Origin: Mycolicibacterium arabiense
GTDB lineage: Bacteria; Actinomycetota; Actinomycetes; Mycobacteriales; Mycobacteriaceae
Direction: 5' to 3'
DNA length: 64,000 bases
NCBI RefSeq assembly: GCF_010731815.2
Contig: NZ_AP022593.1
Span: 1,612,001-1,676,000 of the forward strand
The notes under the pieces are model-generated. The model was not told where the DNA came from, ran no database searches, and was given only the letters and a program-made list of their open reading frames with translations. Of this stretch, positions 63,010 to 64,000 are shown piece by piece. The stretch's first letter is position 1, and each line of letters begins with the position of its first letter. A program made the translations under genes and the position numbers.

Positions 63010-64000
63010 GTGAGTTGGGTCCTGCACGTCGACCTCGACCAGTTCCTCGCGTCGGTCGAACTGCGGCGCCGTCCCGACCTCGTCGGGTCGCCGGTGATCG
63101 TCGGCGGCAACGGCGATCCGGCCGAACCACGCAAGGTCGTCACCTGCGCGTCGTACGAGGCACGTGAATTCGGCGTCCACGCGGGCATGCCGCTGCGCGC
63201 GGCGGCACGCAAGTGCCCCGATGCGGTGTTCCTGCCGTCGGACTCCGCCGCCTATGACGAGGCGTCGGAACAGGTGATGGGCCTGCTGCGCGATCTCGGC
63301 CACCCCGTCGAGGTGTGGGGATGGGACGAGGCGTACGTCGGCCTCGACGACCCGGACGGCACGGTCGACCCCGTCGAGTTCGCCGAGCGCATCCGCACCG
63401 TCGTCGCCGCCGAAACGGGCCTGTCGTGCTCGGTCGGCATCAGTGACAACAAGCAACGGGCCAAGGTGGCGACGGGGTTCGGCAAACCGGGCGGGGTCTA
63501 CGCGCTGACCGACGAGAACTGGATGGCCGTCATGGGCGACCGGGGGGTCGACTCGCTGTGGGGCGTCGGCCCGAAGACCACGAAGCGTCTCGCGGGCATG
63601 GGCATCACCACCGTGGCCGACCTCGCGAACACCGACCCCGCGGTGCTCACCGACGCCTTCGGCCCGTCGACGGGACTGGGGATCCTGCTGCTCGCCAAGG
63701 GCGGCGGCGACGAGACCGTCCGGTCCGAGCCGTGGGTGCCGCGCTCGCGCAGTCACGTCACCACGTTCCCGACCGATCTGACCGATCGCGACGAGATGGA
63801 CTCGGCCATCAGGGCATTGGCGAGGCAGACCCTCACCGAGGTGGTGGCGCAGGAACGCATCGTCACCAGGGTCGCGGTGACCGTACGCACCAAGACGTTC
63901 TTCACCAGGACGAAGATCCGCAAGCTGCCCGCACCCACCACCGACGAGGCAACGGTCGTCGAGACGGCGCTCGCAGTGTTCGACCAGTTCGAACTCGACA
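63010..64000 (+). CDS. dinB2: Y-family DNA polymerase IV DinB2, C-terminus beyond window
   Basis: First 330 codons of a DinB-type polymerase, GTG start. Catalytic acidic residues D8 (HVDLDQF) and D106/E107 (WGWDEAYVGLD) are in place. CSVGISDNKQRAKVATGFGKPGG (~145) and the HhH region GVGPKTTKRLAGMGI (~195) follow, then the start of the little finger. The steric-gate position after F12 is Leu13, not the usual Phe/Tyr, as in M. smegmatis DinB2, which accepts ribonucleotides. Corresponds to Rv3056 (dinP). Confidence 0.95.
   Translation, partial: MSWVLHVDLDQFLASVELRRRPDLVGSPVIVGGNGDPAEPRKVVTCASYEAREFGVHAGMPLRAAARKCPDAVFLPSDSAAYDEASEQVMGLLRDLGHPVEVWGWDEAYVGLDDPDGTVDPVEFAERIRTVVAAETGLSCSVGISDNKQRAKVATGFGKPGGVYALTDENWMAVMGDRGVDSLWGVGPKTTKRLAGMGITTVADLANTDPAVLTDAFGPSTGLGILLLAKGGGDETVRSEPWVPRSRSHVTTFPTDLTDRDEMDSAIRALARQTLTEVVAQERIVTRVAVTVRTKTFFTRTKIRKLPAPTTDEATVVETALAVFDQFELD

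Overview
The window is high-GC actinobacterial DNA, most likely from a fast-growing Mycolicibacterium close to M. smegmatis. The gene order follows, with gaps and insertions, the M. tuberculosis segment Rv3027c to Rv3056 as I recall it: GNAT acyltransferase (cut by the left edge), etfA-etfB, the methylglucose-lipopolysaccharide/alpha-glucan genes (Rv3030, Rv3031, Rv3032 and Rv3034c-like), Rv3035 to Rv3041c-like genes, serB2, ctaD, fecB, adhC, nrdF2, a BVMO-type monooxygenase and TetR (Rv3049c/Rv3050c), nrdE-nrdI-nrdH, FMN reductase, TetR and dinB2 (cut by the right edge). No rRNA, tRNA, IS element, prophage or CRISPR array was recognised.

Accessory blocks interrupt this backbone. They are: 0.5-4.8 kb (TetR, DUF5996, SpoIIM-like, MerR, SDR, NmrA-like); 18.1-20.4 kb (YczE-type membrane protein, 56-aa ORF, MocR regulator); 24.7-43.7 kb (a nitrogen-scavenging island between fecB and adhC); 45.0-47.2 kb (second alcohol dehydrogenase, TetR, NTF2-like); and 50.8-58.4 kb (geranylgeranyl-reductase family protein, ureohydrolase, TetR, orphan ABC binding protein, SDR, cupin, headless LysR, DUF5997, membrane protein).

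The nitrogen island is the centrepiece. A ten-gene minus-strand operon encodes a peptide/nickel-type ABC transporter, an isochorismatase-fold hydrolase, a metallo-beta-lactamase-fold hydrolase, allantoinase, allantoicase, a protein of unknown function and a 2-oxoglutarate/Fe(II) oxygenase. A second minus-strand operon encodes two DUF1989 proteins (UAAP1/UAAP2), urea/guanidine carboxylase and allophanate hydrolase. An AmtR-type TetR gene sits between them, and a YciI-like gene lies at the far end. Both operon promoters carry the same layout: two CTGTC-N4-GACAG-type palindromes 94-95 bp apart, with a GlnR-like element at an identical offset of 39 bp. DUF1989 pairs beside such carboxylases are known in guanidine catabolism, so the island may handle guanidine as well as allantoin and urea. 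About 8 kb beyond its right edge lies a ureohydrolase with a natural C-terminal five-histidine tail, in line with a TetR gene and a paralogue of the island's binding protein that has no permeases of its own.

Other regulation visible in the DNA includes palindromic operators beside most TetR/MerR genes, three copies of a heptamer in front of the MocR gene, two NrdR-type boxes upstream of nrdHIE, and strong hairpins downstream of etfA, adhC and the FMN reductase gene. A 60-bp palindromic element occurs twice, in inverted orientation, on either side of the Rv3032-like glycosyltransferase.
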